Shown here: one piece after another, positions 60,724 to 64,000 of the stretch
Layout: the number at the start of each line of letters is the position of its first letter
How positions within the stretch are numbered: position 1 is the stretch's first letter
Origin: Adineta steineri
Lineage: Eukaryota; Rotifera; Eurotatoria; Adinetida; Adinetidae
NCBI GenBank assembly: GCA_905250115.1
Contig: CAJNOI010000035.1
Location: forward strand, 62,001-126,000
Length of the DNA: 64,000 nucleotides
Reading direction: 5' to 3'
Notes under the pieces: model-generated
Seen by the model: only the letters and a program-made list of their open reading frames with translations
Database searches by the model: none
Told to the model about the DNA's origin: nothing
Made by a program: the position numbers and the translations under genes

Positions 60724-62505
60724 AGAAGAAGAAGAAGAGGACTTTTTTAATTATGTTTTGTTTCGTTTTTTGATTTTCTTTCTCTCTTTATATCTACCTG
60801 TAGATATTTGACATACATTCCATCATACACCTCCCTGCGTTGTCGCTTGACTCTTTTTTTCTTGATCTATTTCGCTTTCTTTTTTTGCTGCATACTTACC
60901 CTTTAAATCGTTTTGTTCATCCCTTCTTTCCGATTCGCAACATATAATACAGAGAATTCTATTTTGTATTTTGTTCTTCGTCTTTATATTGAAAAAAGAG
61001 ATTATTCGTCATTTTTCTTCGTTTTTCTTTCTTTTTTTTGTTTCATCTAAATACCGATGGAATGTACAATCGTGCATGAGAGATATGAATTTTATTATAT
61101 ACTTCAATGTTTTGTTAAATAAATTATTTGACAAATATAATATTCAATTAAACTAATTTTCGATAGGGTCTTAAGATAACAGAAGAAAATTTTTTTTTAT
61201 CTAAGTACTTCTCAATAAAATGAGTCATTGTTATTTTTATATACATTGGGAGTCAATCAAATATTAATAAATATTATCTTGATATAGGATAAGACTTTCA
61301 AACTTATTTTATTTTTTAATATAATTGAATGAACTATGATCGATAATATAAGAGTTTTTAAATTTTACATATATATTAAGTCAATAAGAAAGATCTATAT
61401 TAAACCTTATAGGTAAGATCAACAAAAACACAAGTTAATCAGTTTTACCGGCAGGAAATAAAGGAAAGCGGTGGTGTCTGAGTAAAATAAGATATTTTTA
61501 GCATTTTTCATATAAAAAACTGATAAGATAATGATAGTGAAATAAATGATAACATATTTAGTTGCTACCTTGAGAAAACAAGTAACGCTCGTTCGAGGAC
61601 TCGCTTAGCTCTTTCTCGTAGAAATGCATCCTCTTCACGTTTACTAGAAAAAAAATTGAAAACCCTGAAAAATCGGCCTTCGATGTTTTTTTGACCTTTC
61701 CCGCTCTTCATGGTCACCCAATAGACCTCAGATTTGAAGTCTCGGCATCGAAATACCTCAAGAAATGTCTTTTCCGGAAAATTGGTCATCGATGTTTTTT
61801 TGACCCTGCGGACACACAAGCAACCAAACAATTTATTTCTGCTGGACTCTTCTCTACGAGAAAGAGAATAGTTAGACGAAAAGGTTATCTCAGAAAATCT
61901 ATTTCGATAGATTCAATTTTATCAATTATTGAATTCTTTATACATTGAGTAATATCATGACATTGACTTTCGAATAATTTGCAGAAATTGGAAACGTTCT
62001 GTAAGCGTATGAATCATACTTCATCTTTAGAAAGATTAATCTTACATAAAAGAATACGACTCATTTTATAATTCTGTATAAATTTTATGTTTTTCTATTA
62101 AAATGATAACCGTTTTTTTTATATTTCATAATAACTTGAAATATTAGTTGAATTAATTCTTATTGACAAATTTGAAAAGCATAAATTATATCGCTTGTTT
62201 TCATATTTTTACATAACCATTTGCAAAAGTACGAAATAGTTCAAGTAACAAAAAACTTCATCTTACAAATATAATAACTTTGATGTTTTGTACATATCTA
62301 ACAAGAAAAAAACTCAGTAAATCACACAAATTCAGACAATAACTTCAAGAATACATGTACATTACTTAATTTTTCTTATCTAACTCGATATGAAATGCAT
62401 GTTAAATAACAAAAAAAAGGCACACTAACTTAACTTCCATTAACTAACTTTAACAAAATGAAAAGAAAAAACTGTAAAATCTAGATTAACAAAAATAAAA
62501 AAATA
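60724..62505. other. Convergent intergenic region FoxA-ADAR-like gene
   Basis: No gene recognised. T-rich 3' flank (60750-61060), then a GC-richer patch at 61570-61890 containing two direct copies of tcgatgtttttttgacc (about 61680 and 61790) and inverted tctacgagaaagag / ctctttctcgtaga segments (61608-61622 and 61854-61868). That patch looks like a decayed repeat element. Confidence 0.45.
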
Positions 62506-63675
62506 TCACATAGTTATATTTCTTTGGATTGGTGGTATAGTTGATTGCCATCGAAATTGTTCGAGATGTTTCTTTTCAAATGACCAATAACCAAATTTTT
62601 TCTGTTCAAGATAACTAATCATAGCACGTTTTTTCTGATGATATTCTTTTGATGTTTGTTTGAGATTATAATAACTTGAATCGGATGTAACTAATGGAAT
62701 TTTTAAACGTTGACATACATGACGATATTCACTTAGAAGCACAACTTTTGATACAAGACTTGTACCACTAAAAACAACAAAGAAATTAATTTTATATAAT
62801 TTAACAGAGATTTATTTCTTACCCAGTTACAGGTCGACCACTACGTGCATCAATTACTTCACCTTGAAATGAAGTTGACCATGCATAACTATAATCACAA
62901 TCAAAGTCTTGTGGTTGAACAAGTGGATATTTAACACGACCTAATATATATATGAATCAAGTAAAAGAAAGCATTAGACTTTCTAATTTTACCAATCATT
63001 GGATGATGTACTCGTACAGGATCTGTTGCTTTTTCTAATCGACAACATATAGCACGTGATGTATGAGATTGTTTAAAACCACTTACTATGAATAAAATAT
63101 ATAAATAATTAGAATAGAAGTGAATGAAATCAATACATACAAAATGTAATAGAAGCAAGTTTAATCGGTTCAATGAGATTCGAAAGAAGTGCACCCTGAA
63201 CACCAAGTACATTCCATTTAAGAATTTTATCACTACATGACATAATAGCAAAACGTTGAAGAGCTGAAAAGAAAAAACAAAGAATGATTTTTATTTTGAT
63301 ATTTTTACGAAATTTACGATCAGCATCAATTGTTTCCATGCCAATTGATAATTTATATCGTAGATGACCATGTTCTGGATGTTCATAAATGGGTGCATGG
63401 CCAGCTGCTCTCATTTGTACAAGATCATAAGGAGCCATTGGTCCTAAATTGATTACAAAGTTATTAAATACAAGTTAATAGAAGAAAATACGCACATACC
63501 ATCACAATCATTTGGTAGAAATTCTCGTCCATCACCAGTAGGTGCTCCGGATATAAGTAAATGAATAGAAACATGATTTTTTAATTGAGTTTTAGTTGAA
63601 TCTTTTTCACTGGTTTCCAAAATTGATCGAATAGAACTACCATTCGCATAATTAATTAATTCACCGTATAAATAT
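62506..63675 (-). CDS. ADAR/ADAD-type adenosine deaminase domain protein, C-terminal part
   Basis: The 5' part lies beyond the window. Exons from 63675 downward encode [179 protein letters not shown], and the stop at 62508-62506. This is the deaminase domain of RNA-editing ADARs and their ADAD relatives. In active ADARs the zinc is held by one His and two Cys: the PCGD Cys (human ADAR2 Cys451) and the SCSDK Cys (Cys516). Here SCSDK is kept but PCGD is PTGD. That loss, shared in kind with ADAD (TENR) pseudo-deaminases, argues against catalysis. The HAE motif is outside the window. Confidence 0.85.
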
Positions 63676-64000
63676 CTATAGACAAATAAAAGTTAGACTA
63701 TAAGGATTCGATTTCAAAACAAAAATTCATCTATATTTGTTGTTTATTTATCCTATACAAATGTACTTTAAAGTAACCACATCGTTCTGTTATTTCAATG
63801 AAAAGTATTTCTTCAATTATATACTGACTAATAATCTGCAGATATCTAAATAATTAATTAATGAGATTTTTGTAATCACTGATCATATAGTAATTCTGTT
63901 TGTTTTAGTTTTAGTTACTAGTGCCTTTAATGAGCTTGTATAAGTATAGTCATAGGTCTTCTCCAGCAATGTAGGGCTTATCGAATCAATTCTTGATAAA
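63676..64000 (-). other. Intron or upstream sequence of the ADAR/ADAD-like gene
   Basis: AT-rich, no frame that continues the deaminase domain. The exon at 63675 begins right after a minus-strand ctatag acceptor, so at least the last 300 bases are intron. Confidence 0.5.

Overview
The window is nuclear DNA of a small, AT-rich animal genome. It holds about 21 protein-coding genes, most with many introns of only 45-70 bases bounded by gta.../...tag. The gene set is metazoan: FoxA, Nck-like adaptor, SLBP, AP-3 mu, NPC1, neuronal calcium sensors, FAM184, STKLD1, CREBL2 and an ADAR/ADAD-type deaminase. A bdelloid rotifer (Rotaria/Adineta type) is my best inference. It rests on the compact introns, the B-box/propeller gene family, splice acceptors placed just before start codons (rotifers use spliced-leader trans-splicing) and a short CCCACA/TGTGGG array like the telomere unit recalled for Adineta. 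None of these is proof.

Layout. 1-421 is the 3' end of a DNAAF10/WDR92 gene (+). 970-3072 is an intron-rich RGG-box protein (-). 3722-6000 ELP3 (-) and 6364-7392 MVB12 (+) share a divergent promoter. 7664-8891 is an unrecognised membrane protein (-), 9105-10003 a calcium sensor (-), and 10674-11193 a small unknown gene (-). 11728-13033 and 14683-15978 are tandem B-box genes (-), the first broken. 16768-26735 is a long FAM184 coiled-coil gene (+) whose first intron contains a complete second calcium-sensor gene on the other strand (17129-18032). 26886-30602 STKLD1 (-) is convergent with FAM184 and divergent from TOMM22 (30961-31560, +). EIF3L (31885-35422) and NPC1 (36676-42156) follow on +. 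A Nck-like gene (43832-45678, -) is next. Then comes a tight head-to-tail + cluster: SLBP, AP3M, CREBL2, IMP3 (47375-54309). A 4.9 kb gene-free stretch leads to FoxA (59178-60723, +). The window ends inside an ADAR/ADAD-type gene (62506 onward, -).

Three things stand out. (1) Eleven reading-frame breaks in nine genes all sit in A or T homopolymers, and all are repaired by removing exactly one base; an assembly over-call is the simplest explanation, but the one-sidedness deserves a check. (2) The AP-3 mu gene carries two phase-matched, homologous versions of one exon that can only be used one at a time, and they swap a strand of the cargo-binding domain. (3) The SLBP-AP3M-CREBL2-IMP3 cluster has the spacing and lone acceptors expected of a trans-spliced operon. 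Small non-autonomous elements (a pogo-like MITE, a foldback element, and a TIR element carrying telomere-like repeats) lie in introns.
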